A DNA stretch of 64,000 bases from a virus. Shown in pieces: positions 6,515 through 14,984 of this stretch. Location of the stretch: the IMG/VR virus record IMGVR_UViG_3300044641_002513, positions 1 to 64,000 of that record. One strand, written 5' to 3'. How positions within the stretch are numbered: the first letter of the stretch is position 1; every line of letters begins with the position of its first letter. Position numbers and translations under genes: made by a program. Under the pieces are notes generated by a model. That model had not been told where the DNA came from and searched no databases. It worked only from the letters and a program-made list of their open reading frames with translations.

Positions 6515-8908
6515 TTAGCATTTACAGTGTTTAAATTTACTATTAAAATAGATTTTATAGTGAATGTTTAGAGGAAACCTATGTTTAGTTTTAAACTTGT
6601 TTTGTAGATAAATAGCTTCTGCAATAAATTCTACAATACCTCCAATGTTTTTATTAAACCTGTATCCAGAAGTATCTATAAAATCTATAATATCTAACTG
6701 CTCAGAATATCTTAATATTTTAAAGAAATCTTCTTCTATTTTTTTATCAAAACTATTATTTTGTACAGCTAGTTTATAACAAGTGTCTTGTAAAAACTTT
6801 TCATCCCCATATATTCTATTTTCTGCATCTATTAGTTTATTAAACTTTGAAAAAGTATCTGATAACATTTTTAAATCTGAAGAAACAGTAGGGCTTAACA
6901 CTTTAAGTAACTTTATTCTATTTTCATCTGCCAGCATTCTTTTTAACTTACTAAATGCGTCTGAATGGTTTTTATAAAGCTTAACCATACTAACCATTCT
7001 GCGAAAAACTTTATTTTCTTCTGATAAGAAACTTTCCATTGTAACTTGATTTTTTACATTTTTTAATTTTTTTAAATTAGTAGGAGCTACTTCACAATAT
7101 TCTAAATACTTATCTGGAGTTTTTGTAAGAGCTTTATAAGTAAGATATACAAGCCTCATATTTCTATTAACTTCAGGCGTAGCATCATTAGAGTTAAGGA
7201 AAAATAAGGTTCTATTACTACCTAAAAAATCAGATACTTTTCTTTTTTCTGTATTTTTAGAATCCGAAGTATTAAAATAAAACGTAGAAGTTTTAACTTG
7301 AATTTCTGTAGTATCTCTTTTTGCTTTTGTCTTTTTTTGAGATTCTAACCATTCTTTAGTAGGCATTACTTTATCGTAACTAGTAGTTTTATCAATAACT
7401 TCTTTTTGTATTATTTTTTGATAAGCAGTAATAATACCTCTCCACTTGTCTTTTGATACAGTTTTAAGTTTTAACGTACTTACATAATACTTTAAGTATA
7501 ACCTAGTCTTTTTTCTAATAAAAAACAAAACATCTTTTTTAAAAGTGTGTTTAATAAACTTACTTTTACGAGGTTCGTGTTCTTGAGAAATTCTCATTAC
7601 TAGTTGATACGGACTTCTATTTGCTTTTGTTAACAACGCACCTGCATCACCATTATACTTTTGAAATCTAGCAGAAAACTGGCCACTAGTATAGTAGTCA
7701 AAGAATAAACTAGTATAGTCTTTAGGCAACATAAATGCTGCTAAACCTGCATCTTGAAAAGGTTTATAATAATAGCCATTCTCTTGAATAGAAAATAATC
7801 CATTCTGCTTTAAGTTTAAAGCAATTTGATTTTGAGCAAAATATAAAGTAGGAACTTCATTTCTTTTTACATAAAACTCTTCAATTGTACTACATTCTTT
7901 AGAACTTTCTGCCCATCTTTTTCTTAACTCTGTTTCAAATTCTATTAGCTTTTTGTAAATAGCTTCTTTAGTTCTAGGAGTATACTTAACGTCTTCTCTT
8001 GTTTGAATAACATCTAGTTCACCTATTTGAAATTGAAGTGCTACAGGAAAATCTATTCTAGGTATCTCAAGTATCTTCCAATCTATTGGATAAGCTACTT
8101 TACCTAGGCAAATATGCAAATCGTTTTGAGGAGTTTCTCCAGTAGTAGCTAACCACGAATCGCCTTTAATAATCTGAAAGTTATTAGGAATCTCACAGTA
8201 ATAAGAAAAGTAAACATTGTCAAAATAAGCTAACTGTTCTTTACAGTTGTTTCTAAACTTTGCTACATCTTCTATTTCTATATAAACTTTAATCTCCGTG
8301 CCATTTCTTTCTGTTGTTGCCGTTTCTCCAATAATATCTAGTCTAGGACCATTCTCACCTTTTCTTAGCATATAACTATACTCTATGCTATTATATCTAG
8401 TACGAATAAAAACTATATCAGCATAACTTAAACCGCTCTTAGAGCCCATACCGAACGCACCTATCATCGTATTACTTGTTTCTTTAGTAGATTTCAAGTA
8501 ATTAACAAATACATCTTTAATTCTACTTGGAGATAAGCCTACACCAAAATCTTCAGTTGCCCAAAACCAACCTGTATCATCTTTGTCAATAGTAACAATT
8601 ACAGCATCGTCATTAAAAATTTCTACAGATTTTTTTAGAGCTTCTAACTCTTCGATTGGAGCAGTTTGATAGATAGAATATTCGTTTTTAACTTCTTCTA
8701 TCGAGTGCTCTTTAATAAATTTAGCCTCTGCGTGACTGTCAAAACTATTACTAACATATTCTCTTACAACTGCACCAATAGGATTCTTGTAAGGATTTTG
8801 TAGCATATCCCACAGTTTATGCATGTCATGTTTGCTAATAGTAGCATCGTAACCATCAAAAGAAGCATTAGAAGTAAAATCAATTTGTTTTTTTGTTTCT
8901 AATTTCAT
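6515..8908 (-). CDS. rIIA-like protein with GHKL ATPase domain
   Basis: The first 200 residues contain the Bergerat ATP-binding fold. The N box is VVREYVSNSFDSHAEA, the G1 motif is DFGVGLS and the G2 motif is GAFGMGSKSG. The remaining roughly 550 residues are lysine-rich and less conserved. This architecture fits phage rIIA proteins. The rIIB-like partner follows downstream. At 797 residues it is close to T4 rIIA in length. The start ATG overlaps the stop of the primase gene, so expression is likely coupled. rIIA/rIIB proteins are membrane-associated in T4, but no membrane segment is evident here. Confidence 0.8.
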   Translation of the reverse strand: MKLETKKQIDFTSNASFDGYDATISKHDMHKLWDMLQNPYKNPIGAVVREYVSNSFDSHAEAKFIKEHSIEEVKNEYSIYQTAPIEELEALKKSVEIFNDDAVIVTIDKDDTGWFWATEDFGVGLSPSRIKDVFVNYLKSTKETSNTMIGAFGMGSKSGLSYADIVFIRTRYNSIEYSYMLRKGENGPRLDIIGETATTERNGTEIKVYIEIEDVAKFRNNCKEQLAYFDNVYFSYYCEIPNNFQIIKGDSWLATTGETPQNDLHICLGKVAYPIDWKILEIPRIDFPVALQFQIGELDVIQTREDVKYTPRTKEAIYKKLIEFETELRKRWAESSKECSTIEEFYVKRNEVPTLYFAQNQIALNLKQNGLFSIQENGYYYKPFQDAGLAAFMLPKDYTSLFFDYYTSGQFSARFQKYNGDAGALLTKANRSPYQLVMRISQEHEPRKSKFIKHTFKKDVLFFIRKKTRLYLKYYVSTLKLKTVSKDKWRGIITAYQKIIQKEVIDKTTSYDKVMPTKEWLESQKKTKAKRDTTEIQVKTSTFYFNTSDSKNTEKRKVSDFLGSNRTLFFLNSNDATPEVNRNMRLVYLTYKALTKTPDKYLEYCEVAPTNLKKLKNVKNQVTMESFLSEENKVFRRMVSMVKLYKNHSDAFSKLKRMLADENRIKLLKVLSPTVSSDLKMLSDTFSKFNKLIDAENRIYGDEKFLQDTCYKLAVQNNSFDKKIEEDFFKILRYSEQLDIIDFIDTSGYRFNKNIGGIVEFIAEAIYLQNKFKTKHRFPLNIHYKIYFNSKFKHCKC

Positions 8909-9906
8909 ATTTCTTTAATTAATTTTTTTAAAATTTCAACAGCTTCTTGCTGTCCTACTGCTTTTACTAAGTCACTAAAGTCTGTTACTTTAGGTAACTC
9001 AGGTACAAATATGTGTGGAACATCATACCTTTCTGTAAAACCCACAGATAACTTTTTACCTGCTTCATCATTGTCAAATAGACAAATTACTTTTTTAAAT
9101 CTTGATTTATATTCTTCCATTACAGAATCTTTCATCATTACACTTTCTGATTGTAAGCCTACTGAAGGTATTCCTACTGCATCGTGTAAAGCCATTACAT
9201 CTTTTAGGGATTTAGTAATAATTAATAAATCTCCTACTATAGGTAATTGAGTATAACCTTGATGCACAGTATAGTTAGCGTTATTAATCCACTTTCTATT
9301 CTTTGCTTCATAAGGTTGATAGATTTTATAAGTAGTACTACCGTCTTTGCTTTCTACATACACATAAGCGTAGTTATGAGCTTTTACAGCAGCATTGTTA
9401 TAAAACACATAGCATATAGGATGCACATTAAACTTCTTTAGAGTACTTTTCTTTATGCCAAAACTAGACCAATATATCTTATCTCGCAATTCCCAAGGAC
9501 GTAGTTTTACTCCTAAGTCTACTTTTTCTTTTTGTACTATCTTAGTATAATTTCCTACAGCTCTGTTAGCTTGTACATTCATATTAGTAATGTTCATATC
9601 ATAAGCTATTTTCCACAATGCTTCATAATAGCTTAGGTTAAACATCTTCATTACCATCACTACAAAATCACCACTATCACCTGTTGCAAAGTCTTTAAAC
9701 ATTAGTACACCTCTCTCTACTCTGTGAAAGTATAAAGCAAAAGAAGGAATATTATCTTCTCTTAACGGACTATGAAAAACTCCTAAAGAATCTACTTTCT
9801 CTCCTAAATAATGGCTATAAATCTGTTCTTGAGATGTGTACATTAGTAAATCATCTCTACTAATCAATTCATTAAACATTATAGAGTTTAAATCTAATTT
9901 TTCCAT
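8905..9906 (-). CDS. DnaG-like primase with Toprim domain
   Basis: The 333-residue protein has an N-terminal region matching the primase zinc-finger domain fold (LGVFHSPLREDNIPSFALYFH, then FKDFATGDSGDFVVMVM) but without the usual CHC2 cysteines. It is followed by a Toprim domain with LLIITKSLKDVMAL and the DxD-type motif LFDNDEAGK. The Toprim glutamate position reads TKS rather than EG. Primases make the RNA primers for replication. The gene is downstream of the SSB-like and Sak4-like genes and overlaps the rIIA-like start. The missing zinc ligands and changed Toprim residue are features to test; the catalytic claim rests on fold resemblance. Confidence 0.78.
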   Translation of the reverse strand: MEKLDLNSIMFNELISRDDLLMYTSQEQIYSHYLGEKVDSLGVFHSPLREDNIPSFALYFHRVERGVLMFKDFATGDSGDFVVMVMKMFNLSYYEALWKIAYDMNITNMNVQANRAVGNYTKIVQKEKVDLGVKLRPWELRDKIYWSSFGIKKSTLKKFNVHPICYVFYNNAAVKAHNYAYVYVESKDGSTTYKIYQPYEAKNRKWINNANYTVHQGYTQLPIVGDLLIITKSLKDVMALHDAVGIPSVGLQSESVMMKDSVMEEYKSRFKKVICLFDNDEAGKKLSVGFTERYDVPHIFVPELPKVTDFSDLVKAVGQQEAVEILKKLIKEI

Positions 9907-9968
9907 AATCTAAAGATTAAAATTATTTACCTCTAATAACTATACTATTGAAATACAGCTTAAAAATA

Positions 9969-10001
9969 AAAAACCGCAAAGTTAATACTCTGCGGCTTTT
10001 T
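9969..10001 (-). terminator. Rho-independent terminator after the 203-aa gene
   Basis: Stem CCGCA (9974-9978) with TGCGG (9991-9995), loop of 12. It is flanked by a run of A on one side and T on the other, giving a U-rich tail on the minus strand. It lies directly downstream of the gene ending at 10015. Confidence 0.8.
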
Positions 10002-10014
10002 ATTAGTTATTTTC

Positions 10015-10626
10015 TTACCACTCGTCTCCTTCAAGGATAGAGTTAGCTTTTGCTAGTGCTGTTGGTTCAGCTTTTACGTCGTCTTTTACTGGACGTACAA
10101 TAGCATCTACTTTTGGAGATAATTTCAATACTGTTTCTTCAACTGGTACTTCCATATTCTCGATAAAAGGAACCCAAGAACGTGGTTGAATATACTCTTT
10201 AGTACTAGTTAAAGTACCGTAAGTAGCAAATACTCTGTAAGTAGTAGCTGGATTTGCTGTAATACCATCACGAATTACTTTCATTGATTGATCTAACAAC
10301 TGCTCTGGAGTAGTAGCATTTACAGGAATCTGAAATCCTTTACCATAGATAGCGTGGATAACATGTTTCATTGCTGTACCTTGTTTCTTTACTAACTCTT
10401 CAACAGTAGCATAATTAGTAGCTTGTTTTACATACCAATAAGAGCTAGAAACTTCTGCTCCACCTGCATCTTTAAAAGTTAATTTGTAATCAGGAGCATT
10501 TTCCTTGTCTTCTGGTTTTTTCTTAGAGATACTAATAGTTACATTTTCTACTAAACCTGCTTCTCCGTTGTTAAAGATTGCACTCACTTCTTTTGCGTCA
10601 AACGCATTGTCATTTAAATTATACAT
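10015..10626 (-). CDS. Acidic-tailed protein, possible ssDNA-binding role
   Basis: A 203-residue protein with a mixed alpha/beta body and a C-terminus ending SILEGDEW. An acidic tail with a terminal aromatic recalls ssDNA-binding proteins, where the tail recruits replication partners. The codon use is cleaner (cgt, gta, ttc) than in neighbouring small genes, suggesting high expression. The gene is bracketed by two strong hairpins, so it may form its own transcript. It lies between the primase and a second acidic-tailed protein. The function is inference from the tail and position; I do not recognise the fold. Confidence 0.72.
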   Translation of the reverse strand: MYNLNDNAFDAKEVSAIFNNGEAGLVENVTISISKKKPEDKENAPDYKLTFKDAGGAEVSSSYWYVKQATNYATVEELVKKQGTAMKHVIHAIYGKGFQIPVNATTPEQLLDQSMKVIRDGITANPATTYRVFATYGTLTSTKEYIQPRSWVPFIENMEVPVEETVLKLSPKVDAIVRPVKDDVKAEPTALAKANSILEGDEW

Positions 10627-10669
10627 ACTTATTTATTTATTTGATTTTTTTAATTATTAATTGTTTTAA

Positions 10670-10701
10670 TTCACAGAGTACCATCAATGATACTCTGTGA
10701 A
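10670..10701 (-). terminator. Hairpin terminator after the 197-aa gene
   Basis: Perfect 11-bp inverted repeat: TTCACAGAGTA (10670-10680) with TACTCTGTGAA (10691-10701), loop of 10. It lies just past the stop of the gene at 10710. The following U-tract is weak, so it may act as a pause or a 3' stabiliser. Confidence 0.65.
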
Positions 10702-10709
10702 AGTTAATT

Positions 10710-11303
10710 TTACCACTCTTCTTCTACGTCTGTTTCAGAAATTTCTTCTTCTTCAACTTCTGAATCTTCGTAAAAATCTGTAGGTAATACTTCTTCTTCT
10801 TCTACAACTTCTTCATCACTCACTTCTCCTAAGTCTGTAGTATGAAATTCAATAACAGGTTTGTCTTCATACATAGCTTGATTAGATTCTACGTTATCAG
10901 TAACGATATTATTAGAATCAGTATCTAATACTCGTAAAGAAAGAGTAAAATAGTTATTAGTAGCTATTAAGTCAAAGTTGTTTTCTGTCTCAATGTTTAA
11001 ACCAAAATGTTTAGCAATAAACTCAAACCATTCTTTGTTACTTACAGTACAAGTTTTAGTCAATTGTAAGCTTTTATCTGTTGTTGATTTACGTACAGCA
11101 ATTACATTGTTAACTTTATCAAAACCAAAAGAGATTCTATCTTCTCCTACGATTTCTAAGTCTGCTTGAGCTGCTTTGTTAAATACAAATTTACGACCAC
11201 CACCTACTTTTTCTACTGCTGCCATTGTTAATACAGCGGTTGAAAATTTCTCTTCTTTTCTTACTCTTTGTTTTGGGAGCTCTCCCCACATTAAATCTTC
11301 CAT
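10710..11303 (-). CDS. Very acidic-tailed protein in replication block
   Basis: This 197-residue protein has a lysine-containing globular part up to about residue 135 and then a long Glu/Asp tail ending VEEEW. The body has alternating beta strands (RKFVFNKAAQADLEIV, RISFGFDKVNNVIAVRKS). With its neighbour ending in GDEW, this makes two adjacent proteins sharing an acidic-Trp terminus. That pattern would suit single-strand binding or a protein that docks replication enzymes. The family is not recognised. It is followed by a perfect hairpin. Confidence 0.72.
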   Translation of the reverse strand: MEDLMWGELPKQRVRKEEKFSTAVLTMAAVEKVGGGRKFVFNKAAQADLEIVGEDRISFGFDKVNNVIAVRKSTTDKSLQLTKTCTVSNKEWFEFIAKHFGLNIETENNFDLIATNNYFTLSLRVLDTDSNNIVTDNVESNQAMYEDKPVIEFHTTDLGEVSDEEVVEEEEVLPTDFYEDSEVEEEEISETDVEEEW

Positions 11304-11336
11304 TTTTTGTTTTGTTTTTATTGATAATTAATTGTT

Positions 11337-12011
11337 TTAAATTCCGTAATACTCTCTAATAGCTTCGTTAACTACTACTAAATCATTTTCAACAGTATTA
11401 GTTTCAAACATTTCTAAAGGAGTCTTACAAGTATCTGAACCTGATGATACAGTTCTAAATACGTGTTTGTTTTCTTTACCAGGTATTTTAGTAATCTCTG
11501 CATATAGCACTATAGTACTAAAAGACTCTGGTACAAATTTTTCTAACATCTTACCTTGTACAGCAATACGCTCTGAACCAAATCCTAATTCATCGTGATG
11601 AGTTTCAGGATGAGCAAATAGATATACAATAACATCATCTCTCATACTATCATTAATAAAGTTAATTAGATCGTACTGAGCTGAAGCCATTTTAGACCAT
11701 TTGTCAAAACCTTTCTCTGCTCTAAAACCAGGATTCATAATAGCATCAGTCATTATACGTGACCAAGTATCTATTACAATAGTTTTAACGTTAGGCAGGT
11801 TGTTAGCTTTTTGCAATGTAGCAATAACTATACTTACGTCTGAAGTCTTACGATAGTTACGTTTTTCTTCATTGTATTTTAAGTTAAACTGTTTAAAAGG
11901 TAAAGCCTTTTGGTCTGTGTTAATAATAACTGTTTCTTCAGGATTTAGGTTCCTTAATGAGGTAGATTTACCCATACCTGATTTACCAACCAGGAATACT
12001 AATTGTGCCAT
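11337..12011 (-). CDS. RecA-fold ATPase, Sak4-like recombinase
   Basis: The 224-residue product begins with a Walker A motif, VGKSGMGKST (residues 8-17). It has a Walker B-like strand TIVIDTWS near residue 80 and a later VIVYLFAHPET strand. Size and layout fit phage Sak4-like RecA-core ATPases, which assist single-strand annealing together with an SSB. The two acidic-tailed genes immediately downstream make that pairing attractive. An alternative is a generic phage AAA_24 nucleotide-binding protein. Confidence 0.75.
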   Translation of the reverse strand: MAQLVFLVGKSGMGKSTSLRNLNPEETVIINTDQKALPFKQFNLKYNEEKRNYRKTSDVSIVIATLQKANNLPNVKTIVIDTWSRIMTDAIMNPGFRAEKGFDKWSKMASAQYDLINFINDSMRDDVIVYLFAHPETHHDELGFGSERIAVQGKMLEKFVPESFSTIVLYAEITKIPGKENKHVFRTVSSGSDTCKTPLEMFETNTVENDLVVVNEAIREYYGI

Positions 12012-12149
12012 TTTTCTATAAATTATTGATTGTTATTAGTTATAAATATAGTGATAATTCTTCTAATTCTAAAGCATTTAGCTATTAAATTTGTTTAAAA
12101 CTTACGTCAATTTCCGTAGTGTTTAGCTTACTTTATTAGGATAATAAAA
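12012..12149. other. Short intergenic region, nothing recognised
   Basis: An AT-rich gap of 138 bases before the Sak4-like gene. I see no open frame of note and no strong hairpin. Confidence 0.5.
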
Positions 12150-12440
12150 CTATATACTTTTAATTTCTTCTCTTACTTCTTCTTCTTTCTTCTTTCTTTT
12201 TTTGTAATCTTCTCCTTGTAAATGTGGATGCATCTCTTGTACTTTTCTGCTAGCTCTACCTATTGAATCTAAATAAGGTATTGTTCTACTTTCCATAGCT
12301 TTTAGAGCATCTTTAAAAGACACATTAACATCAAACCCTATAGCTAATAAATAGTGATAATACAAACGTTCATTACTATCTCTTAGCTCAGGATGATGAG
12401 TTAACTTATCTTTTACCCACTCAAGCTTCTCCTTTATCAT
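12150..12440 (-). CDS. Small charged hypothetical protein (96 aa)
   Basis: An alpha-helical, very lysine-rich protein containing SIGRASRKVQEMHPHLQG, a segment I associate with small phage proteins encoded near replication genes. The start overlaps the end of the macro-domain gene by 20 bases, so it is probably coupled. The basic C-terminus (YKKRKKKEEEVREEIKSI) could bind nucleic acid. Function unknown. Confidence 0.65.
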   Translation of the reverse strand: MIKEKLEWVKDKLTHHPELRDSNERLYYHYLLAIGFDVNVSFKDALKAMESRTIPYLDSIGRASRKVQEMHPHLQGEDYKKRKKKEEEVREEIKSI

Positions 12441-12882
12441 AATGCACTACTGTTATTAATAAATGTTCTTGCATCTCAAACAATTGTTTAATGATAGCCC
12501 AATCACCTGCACCTATTCCTGCACCTATTTGAGGCACTGCTAGCTCTATATAACTATCTGATTTAAGAGCTTCTATAGATAACTTTCTCAAACAAGCTTT
12601 CAAAGCACAGTATTCAAAATTACTACCTGGTTTTAACTGTGTGTAGAAATTTAATATAGCTCCATATTCAGTTTGTGCTACAGAGTAATCTCCTAATCTG
12701 TACAAAGGAGGTAAAGCAAATTCTTTATCTGCTTTTGGTACTTCAGGAAAATTATCAGCAAGTTGTAATGCTATACCAGCTCCCATTATATTTAAACAAT
12801 TAGCTCCGTGAGCTATTAAGGTAAACTCTCTATTTTTAAACATTTCTATCAAATCCCCTTTTACTTCTTTTACTATTGGCAT
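12421..12882 (-). CDS. Macro domain protein (ADP-ribose binding)
   Basis: The 153-residue protein is a single macro domain. It opens with VKGDLIEM, followed by LIAHGANCLNIMGAGIALQL (the ADP-ribose binding helix and NxxxxMGxGIA motif) and a late VPQIGAGIGAGDW loop for the diphosphate. Macro domains bind or hydrolyse ADP-ribose derivatives. In a phage this could reverse ADP-ribosylation or sequester a nucleotide signal used by host defence; this role is inferred. It lies directly downstream of the DnaB-like helicase exon 2, 1 base from its stop. Confidence 0.85.
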   Translation of the reverse strand: MPIVKEVKGDLIEMFKNREFTLIAHGANCLNIMGAGIALQLADNFPEVPKADKEFALPPLYRLGDYSVAQTEYGAILNFYTQLKPGSNFEYCALKACLRKLSIEALKSDSYIELAVPQIGAGIGAGDWAIIKQLFEMQEHLLITVVHYDKGEA

Positions 12883-12883
12883 A

Positions 12884-13165
12884 CTACTTATTATTTAATT
12901 GTTTTTTATAATACTCATCAATTTTTGCAAGTTCTTCAGGTTTTCCTCTTAACTCACTTATAGGAGGCAATTGATAATAACCACCGTACTCGCCTACAAA
13001 TAGAAAGCTTACTAACAAGTTTCTCTTACCATCACGATTTTTTAAGATTTTTAAAAGTCTATACCTGTCTTTAAACTTAGTTATATCGTAACCTAAACAA
13101 TTGTCTACACCAACATAAAAAGGACTTTCTATACCCATTACGGTATTAGCATCTTCTGCTAGATT
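12884..13165 (-). CDS. DnaB-like helicase, exon 2 (C-terminal part)
   Basis: After intron removal this exon continues the helicase frame as NLAEDANTVMGIESP. This is the counterpart of the DnaB segment that follows the DIKDTG motif and holds the arginine-finger region. It encodes 93 residues. The frame remains open upstream to a TTG at 13183, but that part belongs to the intron. The complete spliced product (12884-13165 joined to 13477-14274) would be 359 residues. Confidence 0.85.
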   Translation of the reverse strand, partial: NLAEDANTVMGIESPFYVGVDNCLGYDITKFKDRYRLLKILKNRDGKRNLLVSFLFVGEYGGYYQLPPISELRGKPEELAKIDEYYKKQLNNK

Positions 13166-13476
13166 CAGAGTTGTTATCCACAAAGTTTTTTATCTCTGTG
13201 TTCTATATATTTCTATATAGCTCGGCATACGTTTTCATCTTCACTAAAAAGTGTTAAGATGCTGAGGACTCGTGGGAGAATTATATTCTATTTCTAGTTT
13301 CATCTCCTATGCTCTGCCCCTGACTATTTTTTTACAAATAGCCTTCGGTTCAAGTTACCTTCATCTTGCAATGGTCAGGCTTTCTTGCTTTATTCCTCAG
13401 TGCAATTTAAGAATTTCTTCTTAAATGGGCTATTAATATTTGCGTTTTTGTCTTATAATACAAACATTTTTATTAA
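13166..13476 (-). ncRNA. Group I intron in helicase gene (311 nt, no ORF)
   Basis: The helicase reading frame is broken here. Removing this stretch restores DIKDTG-NLAEDANTV. The RNA shows group I topology. P1 is exon ACAGGU with GUUUGU (13465-13460), ending in a U-G pair. A P2-region hairpin with a GAAA loop lies at 13426-13405. P3 is CUGAGGA (13400-13394) with UCCUCAG (13268-13262). P7 is GCAUA (13312-13308) with UAUGC (13229-13225). P8 is the hairpin 13260-13237, and P9 is CUAUAUA-GAAA-UAUAUAG (13220-13203). A hairpin between P7 and P3' resembles the extra P7.1/P7.2 of subgroup IA. The intron ends in G. The splice sites are inferred from frame restoration and pairing. Confidence 0.85.
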
Positions 13477-14274
13477 ACCTGTGTCCTTAATGTCCTGTAA
13501 CTCAGGCATCCAGCCTTCTTCCATTTGTCTATGCTTCTGATTCTTGTCACGATTAATCTGAGATACTACTACTGGACTGAAGTTACACGTATTTCTAAAG
13601 AATACTAAGTGTTTAGAAGCCATATCTATAGCTTCTTTCTTACTAGTAAAGTCTTTATAATTGATGTGGCCTATATGGTCAATAATAATTAAAGTTATTA
13701 AGCCTGGATTGTTAGGAGTATAACTAAGAATATTGCCTTCGTCATCTCTAAAAAAAGTACCTCGTTTTTCAGCATACACCACTAAATCTCTAAACAATGA
13801 TTTAGGACTAAGAGCTGTTTTAAATCTGATATACTTTTCTTGTATCTCATTCATTCTTTCCTCGTAACTCAGCAACAACTGTTTAACTATAGGCCTAATC
13901 TGCTTATTACCCTTTGATTTAATCTCGTTAGTATCACTAAGAATACCGTGTTCTTTCCATAGCAAACTTACAATGTGTTTAGCAATCTGGTCTTCTGGCG
14001 GTATTTCTAGTGAGTAATAGATTATTTCTAAATTGTGAATATAGTTAGGATTGTTTTGTAAGAAACTTATAGCACCGTAAACATAGGTAGAATCTAAGAA
14101 AGCAGATTTACCAATTGATGTAGGAGCAAATATAAGGTCGTACCTTCTTTGTTGAATGTTTTGAATATGGTCGCTTAAAGTAGTAAAGCCTTCAAAAGGA
14201 ATACCTGTATTTAAGCCTTTCTCGCCACGTTCAATTTCTTCTTTTAATCTATCCCAATATTTAACTTTTGCCAT
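13477..14274 (-). CDS. Replicative DnaB-like helicase, exon 1
   Basis: This exon encodes the first 266 residues of a hexameric RecA-fold helicase that unwinds DNA at the phage fork. Walker A is APTSIGKSA (50-58), the Walker B strand is LIIIDHIGH (about 195-203), and motif H3 is VVVSQINRD (about 233-241). The exon ends in DIKDTG. No DnaB N-terminal domain is present, so the protein is short for the family. The unspliced frame would end a few codons into the intron (LIKMFVL), giving a protein that lacks the arginine-finger region. Confidence 0.87.
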
Positions 14275-14300
14275 TGTTTTACTTTTTTTACTTATTAATA

Positions 14301-14507
14301 CTACATAGCAATATCAGAAATAATTGTGAAATATTCATCGTACCAATTGTTAAATCTTTCCTGTATTTCATCTTTGTATATTAAACAATCAGGGTCATCT
14401 TGTATGTACATTTCATCCTCATTGTTACATATATCTCCAGATTCATACAGAGTTCTGTTATGAGCTAACTCACTAGCTAACTCTACAATATTAACTAATA
14501 CGTCCAT
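14301..14507 (-). CDS. Small acidic hypothetical protein (68 aa)
   Basis: An acidic 68-residue protein (ICNNEDEMYIQDDPDCL) in a tight run of four small genes upstream of the helicase. Its start overlaps the preceding stop by one base. No known family. Confidence 0.6.
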   Translation of the reverse strand: MDVLVNIVELASELAHNRTLYESGDICNNEDEMYIQDDPDCLIYKDEIQERFNNWYDEYFTIISDIAM

Positions 14508-14725
14508 TATTCTTTAGGTTTTAAATTTAAACTATTAGTAATTATGTCAATACTTTCAAAAATCTGTTGAATAACGTATTCATTATTAAATACTCTTTCT
14601 AATACTTTCATTGCTTCTTCTTCTGTACAATCATAATTCATTGTAACATCATCAGTATTCCAAAGATTATTTACATAATAACCTTTTGATTTTAATAATT
14701 CTTTTGCTTTGTCTATTTCTGTCAT
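14507..14725 (-). CDS. Small hypothetical protein (72 aa)
   Basis: A 72-residue protein with an N-terminal helix and the pattern KELLKSKGYYVNNLW, which resembles the short helical proteins frequent in Bacteroidota phages. It is one base from its upstream neighbour. Function unknown. Confidence 0.6.
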   Translation of the reverse strand: MTEIDKAKELLKSKGYYVNNLWNTDDVTMNYDCTEEEAMKVLERVFNNEYVIQQIFESIDIITNSLNLKPKE

Positions 14726-14726
14726 T

Positions 14727-14984
14727 TTAGTAGTCTTTAAATTCTGTTTCTAGCCATTGTCTGAATGCTCTCTGAATATTCACTTGTTGAGATTGAGCAT
14801 CTAATTCAGCATCTTTAATAATTACATCATCAACTTTACGTACTTCATCTATAAATGCGTTACCGTGTTTTTTACACATTCTATATAAATCTATATCTTC
14901 CATTAAATCTGCAATCACTGGCAACAATGCTACTATTGCTACCAGCTTTTGTTCGTGTGTCATATTACTTTTTTTAAATTGCAT
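14727..14984 (-). CDS. Small hypothetical protein (85 aa)
   Basis: A helical 85-residue protein that starts MQFKKSNMTHEQKLVAIVAL and ends in an acidic helix. It overlaps the end of the 186-residue gene by 11 bases. Not recognised. Confidence 0.6.
   Translation of the reverse strand: MQFKKSNMTHEQKLVAIVALLPVIADLMEDIDLYRMCKKHGNAFIDEVRKVDDVIIKDAELDAQSQQVNIQRAFRQWLETEFKDY

Noticed and set aside
13166-13476. Group II intron or inserted IS element in the helicase gene
   Set aside because: No GUGYG 5' end, no domain V, no maturase and no terminal repeats. The pairing order fits a group I intron.
12884-14274. Two separate genes: truncated helicase and an unrelated small protein
   Set aside because: The second frame continues the DnaB motif order exactly, and removing the insert restores one continuous frame.
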